NCBI RefSeq assembly: GCF_947494055.1
Contig: NZ_CANLTR010000009.1
Location: 62,001-126,000 of the forward strand
DNA: 64,000 nucleotides
Direction of reading: 5' to 3'
DNA from: an uncultured Jannaschia sp.
Lineage (GTDB): Bacteria; Pseudomonadota; Alphaproteobacteria; Rhodobacterales; Rhodobacteraceae
Part shown: positions 37,741 through 52,268 of the stretch, one piece after another
Position numbering within the stretch: position 1 is the stretch's first letter
Layout of the letters: every line of letters starts with the position of its first letter
Made by a program: the position numbers and the translations under genes
The notes under the pieces: model-generated
What the model was told of the DNA's origin: nothing
Database searches by the model: none
What the model saw: the letters and a program-made list of their open reading frames with translations, nothing else

Positions 37741-38213
37741 GGCGCGGTCCAGTCGCCCGATTTGCCGCCGGACTTGGAGAGCAACCGCAGGCCGCCGATC
37801 TCCATGTCCTTCTGCACCGCCTTCGCCATGTCGTAGATCGTCAGGCAGGCAACCGACACGGCGGTCAACGCCTCCATCTCGACGCCGGTGCGGCCCGCGG
37901 TCGCCACGGTGGCGGTGACACGCAGGCCGGGGAGACCGTCGTCCGGCACGAGGTCGAGTGAGACCTTCGAGAGCGGCAGCGGATGACAGAGTGGAATCAG
38001 ATCGGCCGTGCGCTTCGCCCCCATGATCCCGGCCAGTCGCGCCACGCCCACGACGTCGCCTTTTCGAGCGCTACCCGAGCGAATGACGTCAAGGGTTTCG
38101 CCGGACATCTTCACCCAGCCTTCGGCCACGGCGACCCGGTCGGTCGTGGCCTTGCCGGAGACGTCGACCATGTGCGCCGCACCGGCTTCGTCGAAATGAG
38201 TGAGGCCTTTCAT
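37737..38213 (-). CDS. moaC: Cyclic pyranopterin monophosphate synthase
   Basis: 158 residues, usual length. Second step of molybdenum cofactor synthesis, with MoaA. Conserved stretches: [37 protein letters not shown] (catalytic region with His and Cys) and [20 protein letters not shown] followed by the catalytic Lys of AKAVQKDM. Overlaps trpC upstream and moeA downstream by 4 bases each, tying tryptophan and cofactor genes into one transcript. Confidence 0.95.
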   Translation of the reverse strand: MKGLTHFDEAGAAHMVDVSGKATTDRVAVAEGWVKMSGETLDVIRSGSARKGDVVGVARLAGIMGAKRTADLIPLCHPLPLSKVSLDLVPDDGLPGLRVTATVATAGRTGVEMEALTAVSVACLTIYDMAKAVQKDMEIGGLRLLSKSGGKSGDWTAP

Positions 38214-39022
38214 CGATGGGGTGCGAGTGGCGTGGCGAGCAGATCGCGCGTGGCTTGGGCGACGTCGTCCTTGCGCATCAGGCTCTCGCCGACGAGGAAG
38301 CATCGCGCGCCGTACCGGGCCATCTCCTCGAGATCGGCGGGGGTGGAAAGCCCGGACTCGGCGACGAGGATGCGATCCTCCGGCGCGTGCCGTGCCAGAT
38401 CGCGGGTTACCTGAAGGTCGGTCACGAAGGTATTGAGATCACGATTGTTGATTCCCAGAAGCCGCGCGTTCAATCGGGACGCTCGGTCGAGCTCTCCCCG
38501 GTCGTGGACCTCGACGAGCGCGTCCATCCCCCAGGCCTCGGCCGCCGCCTCGAGTTCGGCGGCCTGCTCGTCGGAAACGCCGGCCATGATGATCAGGATG
38601 CAGTCCGCGCCGAGGGCACGACTTTCGGCCACCTGCCACGGATCGTAGAGGAAATCCTTGCGCAAGACCGGAAGATCGACCGCCGCGCGCGCATTGGAAA
38701 GAAAGGCGTCGGCACCCTGGAAGGAGGGCGCGTCGGTCAGGATCGAGAGGCACGTCGCGCCGCCCTCCTCGTAGGCCCGGGCCAGGGCCGGCGGATCGAA
38801 ATCCGGCCGGATCAGGCCCTTCGACGGGCTGGCCTTCTTGATCTCCGCGATGAGGCCATAGCCGGAGATCGCAGCGCGCTGCAGCCTGTCCGCGAAAGGT
38901 CGCACCTTCGGCGCGGCGGCGGCGGCGGCGTCGATGGCTGTCTGGTTGCGCACCGCCTTTCGCGCGGCGATCTCCTCGAGCTTGTAGTCCCGGATGCGGT
39001 CGAGGATCGTGGGCATGGTCAT
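38210..39022 (-). CDS. trpC: Indole-3-glycerol phosphate synthase
   Basis: 270 residues. Closes the indole ring in tryptophan synthesis. TIM barrel with [16 protein letters not shown] (catalytic Lys), [25 protein letters not shown] and [19 protein letters not shown]. The ATG at 39022 overlaps the trpD stop in an ATGA; a second ATG two codons later is less likely. Single-function enzyme, not fused to TrpF. Confidence 0.95.
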   Translation of the reverse strand: MTMPTILDRIRDYKLEEIAARKAVRNQTAIDAAAAAAPKVRPFADRLQRAAISGYGLIAEIKKASPSKGLIRPDFDPPALARAYEEGGATCLSILTDAPSFQGADAFLSNARAAVDLPVLRKDFLYDPWQVAESRALGADCILIIMAGVSDEQAAELEAAAEAWGMDALVEVHDRGELDRASRLNARLLGINNRDLNTFVTDLQVTRDLARHAPEDRILVAESGLSTPADLEEMARYGARCFLVGESLMRKDDVAQATRDLLATPLAPHR

Positions 39023-40038
39023 GCGGCCTCCGAGGTGATGCGGGCAAGGCCGTCGACCTTGGCCCGCGCCGCGCCGCTGTCGATCGCGTCCGCGGCCATC
39101 GCGGCGCCTTCGCGCAGGTCGGTCACGCGGTCGGCGATGAGAAGGGCCGCGGCGGCATTGAGGAGGACCGCGTCGCGATAGGCGCCCGGTTCGCCGGCGA
39201 GAAGGGCCGCGAAAGCGCGTCCGTTCTCTTCCGGCGTGCCGCCGAGGATGTCGCGGAAGGGGTGGACGGGCAGCCCGGCATCCTCGGGATGAACTTCCCG
39301 CCCCCGAATCCGGCCGCCTTCGAGTACGGCGACCTGCGATACCTCGGAGATCGAGAGTTCGTCGGTCCCGTCGCCGCCATGGACCAGCCAGGCGCATTCG
39401 CTGCCCAATTGCTGCAACGTCTCGGCCATCGGGAAGATCAGGTCGGGAGCGAACGCACCGGTGAGCTGCCGCTTGACGCCGGCGGGATTGGTAAGCGGCC
39501 CGAGAATGTTGAAGATCGTCTTGCAGCCGAGCTCCTGACGCACTGGCATGACGGCCGCGACGGCCGGGTGGTGGACGGGCGCCATCATGAAGGCGATCCC
39601 GACTTCCCTGAGGGCCCGTTCGACCCGATCGACATCGACCATCACGTCGATACCCATCTGCCCGAGGGCGTCGGCGGAGCCGGACTTCGAGCTGAGGTTG
39701 CGGTTGCCGTGCTTGGCGACGGGCACGCCCGCACCGGCCACGACGAAGGCGGCGGCGGTCGAGATGTTGAGTGTGCCCTTGCCGTCGCCGCCGGTGCCGA
39801 CGATGTCGATGGCGCCCTTGGGCGCACGCACCGCCTTGCAGCGGGCGCGCATCGCTGCCGCCGCGGCGGCGTATTCGGAGACCGACTCTCCGCGCGCGCG
39901 GAGGGCCATGAGAAGCCCGCCCATCTGCGCGGGCGTGGCGCTGCCCTCGAAGAGCTCGTCGAAGGCGGCCTCGGCCTGACTGCGGGAGAGGGGACCTTCG
40001 GACGCGGCGAAGATCAGCGGCTTCATCGTCTCGCTCAC
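39019..40038 (-). CDS. trpD: Anthranilate phosphoribosyltransferase
   Basis: 339 residues from a GTG at 40038; an ATG four codons later is an alternative. Joins anthranilate and PRPP. PRPP loop [17 protein letters not shown] (about 77-93), then [19 protein letters not shown], and the family segment [21 protein letters not shown]. Two bases separate it from trpG, consistent with channelled expression of the amidotransferase and transferase. Confidence 0.95.
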   Translation of the reverse strand: MSETMKPLIFAASEGPLSRSQAEAAFDELFEGSATPAQMGGLLMALRARGESVSEYAAAAAAMRARCKAVRAPKGAIDIVGTGGDGKGTLNISTAAAFVVAGAGVPVAKHGNRNLSSKSGSADALGQMGIDVMVDVDRVERALREVGIAFMMAPVHHPAVAAVMPVRQELGCKTIFNILGPLTNPAGVKRQLTGAFAPDLIFPMAETLQQLGSECAWLVHGGDGTDELSISEVSQVAVLEGGRIRGREVHPEDAGLPVHPFRDILGGTPEENGRAFAALLAGEPGAYRDAVLLNAAAALLIADRVTDLREGAAMAADAIDSGAARAKVDGLARITSEAA

Positions 40039-40040
40039 GG

Positions 40041-40628
40041 TCAGGCGACCTTGGGCTGCGGCATAAGATCGAGGAAGTTCCGCAGGAGCGCGTGGCCGTG
40101 CTGGGATGCGATGCTCTCGGGGTGGAACTGCACGCCGTGGATCGGCAGGTCGCGGTGGCGCAGGCCCATGATCGTGCCGTCAGCGAGCGCGGCGTTCACG
40201 ACGAGCGCGTCGGGCAGGGAGGCGCGCTCGACGATAAGGGAGTGGTAGCGCGTCGCGTCGAACGCGCCGGGCAGGTTCGCGAAGATACCGGTGCCGTCGT
40301 TTTCCATGCGGCCGAGCTTGCCGTGCACGATCTCGCCCGCGCGGACGACGCGGCCGCCGAAGGCCTGACCGATCGCCTGATGACCGAGGCAGACGCCGAG
40401 GAGCGGCGTGCGCGTCTCGGCGCAGGCCTCGACCATCGCGAGGCAGATGCCCGCCTGGTCGGGATCGCAGGGGCCGGGGGAGAGCAGGACGCCCGCGGGA
40501 TGCATCGCCATCGCCGCCTGAACGTCGATCGCGTCGTTGCGGACGACCTTCACCTCCGCACCCTGCTCGGCGACGTAGTGGACGAGGTTCCAGGTGAAGC
40601 TGTCGTAATTGTCGATCAGCAGAAGCAA
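40041..40628 (-). CDS. trpG: Anthranilate synthase glutamine amidotransferase component
   Basis: 195 residues from a TTG at 40628, preceded by GGAGGG; this gives [18 protein letters not shown], the standard TrpG start. Class I glutaminase triad: Cys in [11 protein letters not shown], and His/Glu in [24 protein letters not shown] forms the oxyanion region. Supplies ammonia to TrpE, whose gene is not in the window. First gene of the leftward chain trpG-trpD-trpC-moaC-moeA-lexA. Confidence 0.93.
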   Translation of the reverse strand: MLLLIDNYDSFTWNLVHYVAEQGAEVKVVRNDAIDVQAAMAMHPAGVLLSPGPCDPDQAGICLAMVEACAETRTPLLGVCLGHQAIGQAFGGRVVRAGEIVHGKLGRMENDGTGIFANLPGAFDATRYHSLIVERASLPDALVVNAALADGTIMGLRHRDLPIHGVQFHPESIASQHGHALLRNFLDLMPQPKVA

Positions 40629-40739
40629 GCCAGTCCCTCCGAATGCACAGCCCGCGAGGGTGCGCCCCTCGCTCGGCCGGGTTATAGGAGGGCCAGGGGC
40701 CCGGGGAAAGGGCCGGTCTCGGATCGAGCGGGGTGAGGC

Positions 40740-41498
40740 ATGCGGAACGGCACGATGCTGGGTGCGATCTGCGGGTTGTTGGCTTGTGGCGTTCTGATCG
40801 GCGGAGCATCGTTGATGGAGGCGCCGCCCGGCGCACCCGGTCCCGAAGCGCGGCCCGGTGCGCCCCAGGGCGGGGCAACCCCGCGAGAGGATGCTCGCGA
40901 CCCGATCGGTTCGGACGGCGCGGACAGACGCCTTTCGGTGCCATCGGACCCCGATGTCGGCGCGTCGTTCGGCGCATCCTCGATCGGCCGCATCCCGGCG
41001 GATCCGTCCCCTGCGGACATGGCCTTCGAACCGGTCGATCCGCCCGGGTCGGCACCGGTGGACATGACGGATACCCCAGCCCGCGCGCGTGCGACGGTCG
41101 CGCTTCCCGACGCGAGCGAATTGAATCGCCCCCCCGAGGATCGGGTGATCGCTCCGCCTACCGAGGCAATCGCGCCGAACCCGGCTTCGGCGGCTGATGC
41201 GCCAGCCGTCGCGCGCCCGTCCAGCGAAATGCCTCGCGCGGAGACACGCAGCGGCGCCGCGCCGAGGGTCGTTTCGGTAAGCGGGTTCGCGGACGATCCC
41301 GCGGCGGGGCAGGCGCCGAACGTTCCGGGACGTGCTGTGGAGACCGTGCCGACGACTACCGCCCGGCCCTCCGTCTCCATGCCCGATGCGGAACCGGCCG
41401 CGTCGGTCGATGTCGCACCGCAAGGGACGGATGCGCCTGCCGGGGAAGATGTGCAGGAAATCGGCGCCCCGGCCACCGTCACGCTCGTGCCGAAGTAG
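40740..41498 (+). CDS. Hypothetical secreted, Pro/Ala/Asp-rich protein, possibly a truncated gene
   Basis: 252 residues. An N-terminal hydrophobic segment (MLGAICGLLACGVLIGGASL, about 5-25) acts as signal or anchor. The rest is low-complexity, acidic and proline-rich, with no recognisable domain. In composition it resembles the stalk that precedes the catalytic domain in divergent polysaccharide deacetylase proteins of Rhodobacteraceae, but no such domain follows; the next 500 bases hold only short frames. It may be a complete linker-like protein or the surviving 5' part of a larger gene. Divergent from trpG. Confidence 0.55.
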   Translation: MRNGTMLGAICGLLACGVLIGGASLMEAPPGAPGPEARPGAPQGGATPREDARDPIGSDGADRRLSVPSDPDVGASFGASSIGRIPADPSPADMAFEPVDPPGSAPVDMTDTPARARATVALPDASELNRPPEDRVIAPPTEAIAPNPASAADAPAVARPSSEMPRAETRSGAAPRVVSVSGFADDPAAGQAPNVPGRAVETVPTTTARPSVSMPDAEPAASVDVAPQGTDAPAGEDVQEIGAPATVTLVPK

Positions 41499-41994
41499 GA
41501 AGTCGCGGTACCGCCGTCGCATTCGTCCGACGCCGGTCGGTGGAGACAGCGATTGGCGCCGTCGCGCCTCGCGGGCGACGGTCGACCCGCAGAAACAGCG
41601 GAGGCACGTGCCGGTCGGCTCCGGTTGCAGGGCTCTCGTGCAACCCTATGGCGCTCGAAGGTGTGCTGCCGGTGCTACCAAACGCGGGAACGAAGTTCGT
41701 AACTTATCCGAACGGGTTCGATGCGAATGCTACCCCAGTTGCGGACAGCGTCCTTACGCGGTTGGGTGACTAGGCATTCACGAAAGACACGCACGCCACG
41801 TGGTCCTTCGCGATCTCGTTCGGGCGGTTCTTAAGGCGCAACGGATGGGCTCGGCCGTGCTCAAGGGTCAGGTCTCGCCGCAGCTACTCGGGACGCTGCG
41901 AAAATGGCGTGTCCGTAATTAGGCCCGCGAGGTCGTTCTGTCGCCGCTCTCCGCTTTGGTGCAAATGCGGTGATGCAGTTGGCCGGCGACAATC
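41499..41994. other. Gene-poor stretch with short frames, possibly decayed
   Basis: 496 bases without a convincing gene. A frame at 41800-41922 (GTG start, 40 codons, encoding a basic helical peptide ending LLGTLRKWRVRN) and another at 41540-41773 (77 residues) look partly protein-like but lack ribosome sites and known homologs. GC content falls in the middle, unlike the flanking genes. This may be the remains of the 3' part of the upstream hypothetical gene or of an inserted gene. Confidence 0.4.
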
Positions 41995-42825
41995 CTAGCC
42001 TATGTCGTCCGGCAGTTCGATCCGTGCGACTTGCTCCGCGATCGGCTCGACCGAGAGCGGGTGGGTCTCGTCCACATGGGCACGCGGATCGGCGACCGGC
42101 TGCCAGGCATTGCCCTTGAAGATCTCGAGCGCGGAGTACTGCGCCTTGTAGCCCATCTTCGGCGAACCCGGGACCCAGTAGCCCAGATAGACGTAGGGCA
42201 GGGCCGCCTCGCGGGCGATTTCGACGTGGTCGAGGATGATGTGGGTGCCCAGGCTTTGCTGCGGCACGTCGGGATCGTAGAAGGAATAGACCAGCGACAG
42301 CCCGTCATCGAGCACGTCGGTCAGGCAGACCGCCCGCAGGATCGGCAGGCCGCCCCCGGCCTTCGGGCGGTCGTCCCAGTATTCGATGACGCGCGTCCGG
42401 ATCGGCGTCTCCTCGATCATCGCGGCGAACTCGAAGATGTCCATGTCGGCCATGCCGCCGGTGGCGTGACGCGCCGTAAGATAGCGCCGGAACAGGCCGT
42501 ACTGATCCTCCGTCGCCCAGGGCGACGTCACCTCGCGCCGCAGATGGGCGTTGCGATTCAAAGTCTTCCGCTGGGATCGCGAGGGCTCGAAATCGGCGCT
42601 GCGTATGCGTGCGGACAGGCACGCCGTGCAATCGGCGCAGCTGGGCCGGTAGAGGACGTTCTGGCTGCGACGGAACCCCTGCTTCGACAACTTGTCATTG
42701 AGCGCGGTCGCGCCCGAGCCCTGCAGGGCCGTGAACAGCTTCCGCTCCCGCCGCCCGTCGATATAGGGGCACGATTGTGGCGCAGTCACATAGAACTGCG
42801 GCGTCAGCGGTAGGCTGTGGCGCAT
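41995..42825 (-). CDS. bpt: Leucyl-tRNA--protein transferase, Bpt type
   Basis: 276 residues from the ATG at 42825; a second ATG three codons upstream is possible. N-end-rule enzyme that adds leucine to proteins starting with Asp or Glu, marking them for ClpS/ClpAP. Landmarks: [40 protein letters not shown] (cysteine cluster), [14 protein letters not shown], and [20 protein letters not shown] near the end. Its fold is of the Ate1 type, while its specificity follows Aat. Solitary gene. Confidence 0.92.
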   Translation of the reverse strand: MRHSLPLTPQFYVTAPQSCPYIDGRRERKLFTALQGSGATALNDKLSKQGFRRSQNVLYRPSCADCTACLSARIRSADFEPSRSQRKTLNRNAHLRREVTSPWATEDQYGLFRRYLTARHATGGMADMDIFEFAAMIEETPIRTRVIEYWDDRPKAGGGLPILRAVCLTDVLDDGLSLVYSFYDPDVPQQSLGTHIILDHVEIAREAALPYVYLGYWVPGSPKMGYKAQYSALEIFKGNAWQPVADPRAHVDETHPLSVEPIAEQVARIELPDDIG

Positions 42826-42916
42826 GGAGGACATATCGTCTGCTTGTGTTCGAGCGGACCCTAGCCAACCCGGACCGGCCGTCAACGGAAAATGGCCGGC
42901 CGGCCGCGGTCGGGTC

Positions 42917-43381
42917 TCAGCCGGGTCGATTGATCACGGCCGATCCGAGCACGAAATCGGTCAGGCTCTGCCGCCGGGGCGTCGTCGATATGGTCGCAAT
43001 CGACAGGAACCACGGCACGACTGTTGCAACGGATGCGTAATAACCGCCGACATGGGCAACGCTCTGTACGATATCGAACCGTTCGCCGTCATGCCCGCGG
43101 AACTCGATCCCCATCATCCGCATCCCCCATGTTGCGGAGCCGCCGGCGATGGTCGCGATCCGGTAGAGCGCGCCGATGCCGAGGAAGAAGAGCGGCCAGA
43201 GAAAGAAGCCGACCGTGAGCGTCAGCACGCCCGCAAGCGTCGTCAGCAGGGTGATGACGATCGTATCCGCCACCCATGCGATCCCCCGCTTGGCGACGAC
43301 ACCCTCGTAGAATTCGGGCATTGCGCCCGGATCGGGCAGCCGGGTCAGTGCGCGGGTCTGCATGTCGGTCCACTGGGTCAT
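42917..43381 (-). CDS. RDD-family membrane protein
   Basis: 154 residues. After a hydrophilic N-terminus, the RDD pattern begins with [20 protein letters not shown] (the Arg/Asp pair inside the first helix; RGIAWVAD replaces the usual RxxAxxxD), then [20 protein letters not shown] and [20 protein letters not shown], with a third helix in [17 protein letters not shown] proteins are small integral membrane proteins, some acting in sodium/proton exchange or as accessory proteins. The ATG at 43381 lies 16 bases after GGGAG, so a TTG at 43399 cannot be excluded. Confidence 0.85.
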   Translation of the reverse strand: MTQWTDMQTRALTRLPDPGAMPEFYEGVVAKRGIAWVADTIVITLLTTLAGVLTLTVGFFLWPLFFLGIGALYRIATIAGGSATWGMRMMGIEFRGHDGERFDIVQSVAHVGGYYASVATVVPWFLSIATISTTPRRQSLTDFVLGSAVINRPG

Positions 43382-43421
43382 CTGCGGCAGCTCCCTCAAG
43401 CGCTTTCGTCAAAATGTGGGT

Positions 43422-43454
43422 CCCGCCCCGCAGGCGGTCAAGGTGCGGGGCGGG
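43422..43454 (-). terminator. Terminator of the DUF2852 gene
   Basis: Perfect 11-bp GC stem (43422-43432 with 43444-43454) with an 11-nt loop, a few bases after the DUF2852 stop on the minus strand. TTTT follows ten bases later. It separates the gene from the RDD gene. Confidence 0.55.
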
Positions 43455-43462
43455 GCACGGGA

Positions 43463-43882
43463 TCAGGCGTTCGCGTGGCGGGTCTCGTCACCGTTCGTGG
43501 CGCGCTTCTCCCGATCCTGCATGAACTGGTCGAACTCGGCCTTGTCCTTGGCCTCGCGCAGCCGCTCGAGGAAGCTCTCGAAGGCTTCCTGCTCGTCCTC
43601 GAGGCGCCGCAGCATGTCGGCCTTGTAGGCGTCGAACGCGGTATTGCCCGAGCTGCGGAACCGCATCGGCGCCATTCGACGGACGTCGCGGCGGGAAGGG
43701 CCGAACAGGCGACGGGTCCAGAGCGCGTAGGCGAGCACGGCCACGCCAACCGGCCAGACTGCAAACAGCGTCACGATCGTCAGCGCGATCCACGCGCCCT
43801 TTCCGCGCGCGTCGAGCCAGGCTTCGGCCTTGGCGAACCAGTTGCCGGGCATCCGGCCGGTATGGGCGGTGGCTGGGGTCAT
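43463..43882 (-). CDS. DUF2852-family membrane protein
   Basis: 139 residues, with AGGAG eight bases before the ATG. One strong membrane helix (GAWIALTIVTLFAVWPVGVA, about 29-48) near the N-terminus, then a charged cytoplasmic region with GNTAFDAYKADMLRRLEDEQ and a coiled-coil-like helix to about residue 125. This single-helix plus amphipathic-helix layout is DUF2852, common in Rhodobacterales and Rhizobiales. The function is unknown. Confidence 0.83.
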   Translation of the reverse strand: MTPATAHTGRMPGNWFAKAEAWLDARGKGAWIALTIVTLFAVWPVGVAVLAYALWTRRLFGPSRRDVRRMAPMRFRSSGNTAFDAYKADMLRRLEDEQEAFESFLERLREAKDKAEFDQFMQDREKRATNGDETRHANA

Positions 43883-44038
43883 CTGCGTCTCTCCTCTTGG
43901 TATGTGAATTGCTTTCACATGGAGGAGATGGTCTCGCTCAGATCAGAGCGCAAGATGCCGGCGCATAAAAAGTTAAGGTCATTTACATGCTCTGTCGGTT
44001 GGGTGGTGTTCGTCATGAAAGTGGCATATTCGGGTCGT

Positions 44039-44719
44039 ATGGCCGAGACCCGCCCGTCTGATCACAGGCTCGACTTGTCACGGACGGATCGCCTCGCGCG
44101 GGGGAAGGTCCGGGACGTCTTCGCGCGTCCGGGGCATCCCGATCAGCTTCTCAAGACCCTGCGGAAGACGAAACGAGCGGCCTATGCGCGCCGCCGCGGT
44201 CTGATTGCCCGGATCAAGCGGCACATCGGCCTTGGACCCTACCGCTATCTCCTGAAGGAGTATCGCTGCTACCTGCGCGTAGCGTTGCGAGCCGAGCGGT
44301 TGGACCGCCCGATTCCGATCGCCGAATTCGGCCCCGTCATACGGACGGATCGTGGTCTGGCGCAGGTCTCGCGGCGCGTGCCCGACCGGAGCGGCGCGCT
44401 GGCGCCCACGCTGCGCGAGCTTCTGCGGGCCGGGCCTCTCAATACTGCGCTACTGAAGCAGCTCAACGCGTTCGTCGGAGACCTTTACGACCTGAACGTC
44501 GTCGTACCGGACCTGACGGCGGGTAATGTCGTGCTCGATGAGACGGTGCCGGATGGACGATTCCTGCTGATCGACGGCTACGGCGAGAAGGCGTTCATTC
44601 CGTTGCAAACTTACTTCCCGGCATTGAATGCGCGGGCGCTCGACCGCGGATTCGCCCGGATCGCAAGCGGTTCGGTCCTGCGCTGGAACGGTTCGGACCG
44701 GCGCTTCGAGCGTCAGTAG
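44039..44719 (+). CDS. YrbL-family (PhoP regulatory network) kinase-like protein
   Basis: 226 residues from the ATG at 44039; an ATG at 44015 is also in frame. The sequence [21 protein letters not shown] resembles the N-terminal lobe of YrbL, and [19 protein letters not shown] with [12 protein letters not shown] resembles the catalytic loop and metal-binding aspartate of atypical protein-kinase-like folds. E. coli yrbL is a PhoP target of unknown function. Here it is a lone gene whose end overlaps the convergent mnmA stop by 7 bases. Confidence 0.78.
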   Translation: MAETRPSDHRLDLSRTDRLARGKVRDVFARPGHPDQLLKTLRKTKRAAYARRRGLIARIKRHIGLGPYRYLLKEYRCYLRVALRAERLDRPIPIAEFGPVIRTDRGLAQVSRRVPDRSGALAPTLRELLRAGPLNTALLKQLNAFVGDLYDLNVVVPDLTAGNVVLDETVPDGRFLLIDGYGEKAFIPLQTYFPALNARALDRGFARIASGSVLRWNGSDRRFERQ

Positions 44720-45864
44720 CCGCGCCAGATCCAGCCGCCGCCGAAGACGCGCGTCGAGTCCATGTCGTAGAAGACACAGGCCTGGCCGGGGCTCACGCCT
44801 TCCTCCGGGGTCAGGAGCTCGACCTCGGCCAGTCCGTTCGGAAGCGGACGCAGGATGGCTTCGCGCGGCGGACGGGTCGAGCGGACCTTGACGCCGATAT
44901 GCCATTCCGGACGTGACTCGAGCGGCGCGTCGCCCAGCCAATTGATCTCCCGCAAGGGAACCAGACGCGTGGCCAGCGCGGATTTCGGCCCGACCACGAC
45001 CTGTCGCGCTTCCGTGTCGAGCCTGACAACGTAGAGCGGCTCCGAGAGGCCGCCGATACCGAGCCCGCGCCGTTGGCCTATGGTATAGTGGATGAGGCCC
45101 TCGTGCCGGCCGAGCTCGTGACCTTCCATGTCGACGATCGCGCCCGGCTCGCCTGCGCCGGGGCGCAATTTCTCGATCACCGCGGCGTAGTTCCCGTTCG
45201 GCACGAAGCAGATGTCCTGGCTGTCGGGCTTGTCGGCCACGGGCAGACCGTAGCGCGCCGCGAGCGCCCGGGTCGCGGCCTTGTCGGGGAGGTGGCCCAG
45301 GGGGAAGCGCAGATAGGAAAGCTGCTCCCCGGTGGTCGAGAACAGAAAGTAGGACTGGTCGCGCACGGGATCGGCGGCACGGTGCAGCTCCGGCCCGTTG
45401 GCCCCGTCGGCGCGCTGGATGTAATGCCCCGTCGCCATGCAGTCGGCGTCGAGATCCTTCGCCGTCTCGAGCAGGTCGCGGAACTTCACCCGCTCGTTGC
45501 AGCGGATGCAGGGCACGGGCGTCGCGCCGCCGAGATAGGCGTCGGCGAACTCGTCGATCACCGCCTCGCGGAACGTGTTCTCGTAGTCGAGCACGTAATG
45601 CGGGAATCCCATCGTCTCGGCGACGCGACGGGCGTCGTGAATGTCGCGACCGGCACAACAGGCGCCCTTCTTCGCGAGCGCCGCGCCGTGGTCGTAGAGT
45701 TGCAGCGTCACGCCGACCACGTCGTAGCCCTCCTCGGCGAGCATCGCTGCGACGACCGAGGAATCCACGCCCCCCGACATCGCCACGACCACGCGGGTGT
45801 CGGCAGGCGCCTTGGCGAAGCCGAGGCTGTTGACGTCCTCGCCATGAGGCAGGTCGCGGGGCAT
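44713..45864 (-). CDS. mnmA: tRNA-specific 2-thiouridylase MnmA
   Basis: 383 residues from the ATG at 45864. Makes 2-thiouridine at wobble position 34. ATP-pyrophosphatase loop [20 protein letters not shown], catalytic cysteines in [12 protein letters not shown] and [12 protein letters not shown], and [17 protein letters not shown] in the central domain. The N-terminal extension of about 25 residues before the P-loop is common in alphaproteobacteria. A good promoter lies 31-59 bases upstream. Confidence 0.95.
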   Translation of the reverse strand: MPRDLPHGEDVNSLGFAKAPADTRVVVAMSGGVDSSVVAAMLAEEGYDVVGVTLQLYDHGAALAKKGACCAGRDIHDARRVAETMGFPHYVLDYENTFREAVIDEFADAYLGGATPVPCIRCNERVKFRDLLETAKDLDADCMATGHYIQRADGANGPELHRAADPVRDQSYFLFSTTGEQLSYLRFPLGHLPDKAATRALAARYGLPVADKPDSQDICFVPNGNYAAVIEKLRPGAGEPGAIVDMEGHELGRHEGLIHYTIGQRRGLGIGGLSEPLYVVRLDTEARQVVVGPKSALATRLVPLREINWLGDAPLESRPEWHIGVKVRSTRPPREAILRPLPNGLAEVELLTPEEGVSPGQACVFYDMDSTRVFGGGWIWRGY

Positions 45865-45894
45865 GCAGTCTCTCCGTGGCCGGTCAGAGCCGCG

Positions 45895-45923
45895 AGATAT
45901 AGGAAAATCCGAGATATTCACAA
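45895..45923 (-). promoter_or_regulatory. Promoter of mnmA
   Basis: Minus strand TTGTGA (45923-45918), exactly 17 bases, ATATCT (45900-45895). Confidence 0.55.
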
Positions 45924-45990
45924 GGCTTGGCTTCACCCGCGCTTAACGACGCCCGCGCAACAAGGCTGCACGACGGCCAAGGAGGGCGAA

Positions 45991-46263
45991 ATGTACATTC
46001 GAAAGGGGCCGGGACCGCGTATCGTAACGCTTCCGGACGGAACGCAGATGACCCGGGCGGACTTGCCGCCGCCTGGAACGACCCGCTGGGTAGCGCGGCG
46101 CAAGGAAGCGGTGATCCGCGGCGTGCAGTCCGGACTGATTCCGCGGGAAGAGGCGCTGACGCGCTACGAGTTGACGGACGAGGAGTTCGATAGCTGGGAG
46201 CGGGCGATGACGTCCTATGGGACGAACGGATTGAAGACGACGCTTTTGCAGCAATTCCGATAG
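45991..46263 (+). CDS. sciP: SciP, CtrA inhibitory protein (DUF1153)
   Basis: 90 residues; a GGAGGG ribosome site lies before the ATG. It begins MYIRKGPGPRIVTLPDG and continues TRADLPPPGTTRWVARRKEA, closely following Caulobacter SciP, then EALTRYELTDEEFDSWERAM and a KTTLLQQFR tail. SciP is a small helix-turn-helix protein that binds CtrA (and DNA) and blocks activation of CtrA target genes in the early cell cycle. It directly precedes ctrA, with 120 bases of CtrA-box-rich DNA between, so regulator and target share a locus. Confidence 0.9.
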   Translation: MYIRKGPGPRIVTLPDGTQMTRADLPPPGTTRWVARRKEAVIRGVQSGLIPREEALTRYELTDEEFDSWERAMTSYGTNGLKTTLLQQFR

Positions 46264-46308
46264 TTTTTGCCGAGATCCATGTTTGCCCCCGAGGAAGGGG
46301 ACGCTACG

Positions 46309-46345
46309 TTAACTGCAGTAACGTTAAGTTAACCATTTCCGTTAA
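46309..46345 (+). promoter_or_regulatory. CtrA-box cluster in the ctrA promoter
   Basis: Four TTAA half-sites (46309, 46324, 46329, 46342) in 37 bases, and one near-consensus full box, GTAA-N7-TTAAC (46318-46333). This fits the known autoregulation of ctrA. Confidence 0.6.
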
Positions 46346-46383
46346 TGGTGGCGTCAGACCCCGGAGAACCCTCGGAGAAAGAC

Positions 46384-51568
<5,185 letters not shown>

Positions 51569-51595
51569 CGAGAGCGACCCGTTCCGTTCGCGGAT

Positions 51596-51610
51596 GTTCT
51601 TAAAAAGTTC
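51596..51610 (+). promoter_or_regulatory. LexA box upstream of a small membrane protein gene
   Basis: GTTC, seven bases (TTAAAAA), GTTC: the same perfect alphaproteobacterial SOS box form as at lexA in this window, with an AT-rich centre. It sits in the recG-small gene gap, 58 bases before the small gene's ATG. Confidence 0.8.
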
Positions 51611-51668
51611 TTTACATACGCACCGTGCCGTGAGAACAAAGTAGCAACTCACAGCAGCAGGTGATGCC

Positions 51669-51794
51669 ATGATACATAGGGTCAAGACCACTCTCGCCCG
51701 GATCGACCGGGAACCGCTGACCGATATCCTCGGCGGCGTCTGGCTCGTGACCTTGATGCTGAGCTTCCTGCACCTGCCTGCCCTGATCGCCTGA
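51669..51794 (+). CDS. Small single-helix membrane protein, predicted SOS-induced
   Basis: 41 residues, in a stretch where nothing longer is credible. The N-terminal half is basic and amphipathic (MIHRVKTTLARIDREPLTD) and the C-terminal half is one membrane helix (ILGGVWLVTLMLSFLHLPAL) ending two residues later. This is the shape of small inner-membrane stress proteins. A perfect LexA box lies 58 bases upstream and a strong terminator 146 bases downstream. Small LexA-controlled membrane proteins that stop division are known in Caulobacter (SidA, 29 residues), but I see no direct similarity. The ribosome site is weak (AGCAGG). Confidence 0.55.
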   Translation: MIHRVKTTLARIDREPLTDILGGVWLVTLMLSFLHLPALIA

Positions 51795-51939
51795 CGGCTG
51801 TCGAATCTGCCGCGTCCCAGGACAATGCTTCCCGTCGCCTCGTCGGCGGAAAGGGTCCGCAAACCTCTGTCCCCGAGGTGCGCGGTCCGGCTCCGACCCA
51901 CGGAGTCCGCTCACTTCCCGAGCGCCGGGACGTAACTGG

Positions 51940-51974
51940 AACCGCCGCCTCCTTGGGAGCGCGGCGGTTTTTTT
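51940..51974 (+). terminator. Strong rho-independent terminator after the small membrane protein gene
   Basis: Stem AACCGCCGC/GCGGCGGTT (51940-51948 with 51961-51969), extended by CTCC/GGAG to a TTG loop, followed by seven Ts. No other rightward gene ends here, so it supports a short transcript starting near the LexA box. Confidence 0.8.
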
Positions 51975-52268
51975 CGGGCCGTGGACGAGGGTTCGCTGAA
52001 GGCTTTGACAGTATAGACCGGGCTAACAAACCTTACGAGCACGGCGCGGCCCGGATGACCCGACACCATTAACCGCGACACCGATCATTGTTCACGCCAA
52101 GTCGAACCGCAAGACGTCTAGGCGCGTGTTGCCGTGGATGCCGCCGTCAAATGCGGGCGAGTCGCTCGGCGAAGCATTGTCCGCCAGAGGCATCCCGTAA
52201 CTCGATGTCCGCGTGGGCGGTCGTGGCGATCGGCAATCGAAATGTCGGAGCGTCTCGCCGGCCTCGAC
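51975..52268. other. Intergenic region before the Fe-S scaffold gene
   Basis: About 290 bases without a supportable gene. A TTGACA at 52005 lacks a matching -10 at 16-18 bases. Nothing else stands out. Confidence 0.4.

Noticed and set aside
38210-39397. Longer start for trpC extending into trpD
   Set aside because: The extension translates trpD in another frame; the ATGA overlap at 39019-39022 gives the standard TrpC start.
51815-51925. A 36-codon frame between the small membrane protein gene and its terminator
   Set aside because: No ribosome site and an Arg/Pro/Ser-rich composition typical of random GC-rich DNA; treated as 3' untranslated sequence.
52005-52033. A TTGACA that might be a promoter between the small SOS gene and the Fe-S scaffold gene
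   Set aside because: No acceptable -10 lies 16-18 bases away, and no rightward gene follows before hisI.
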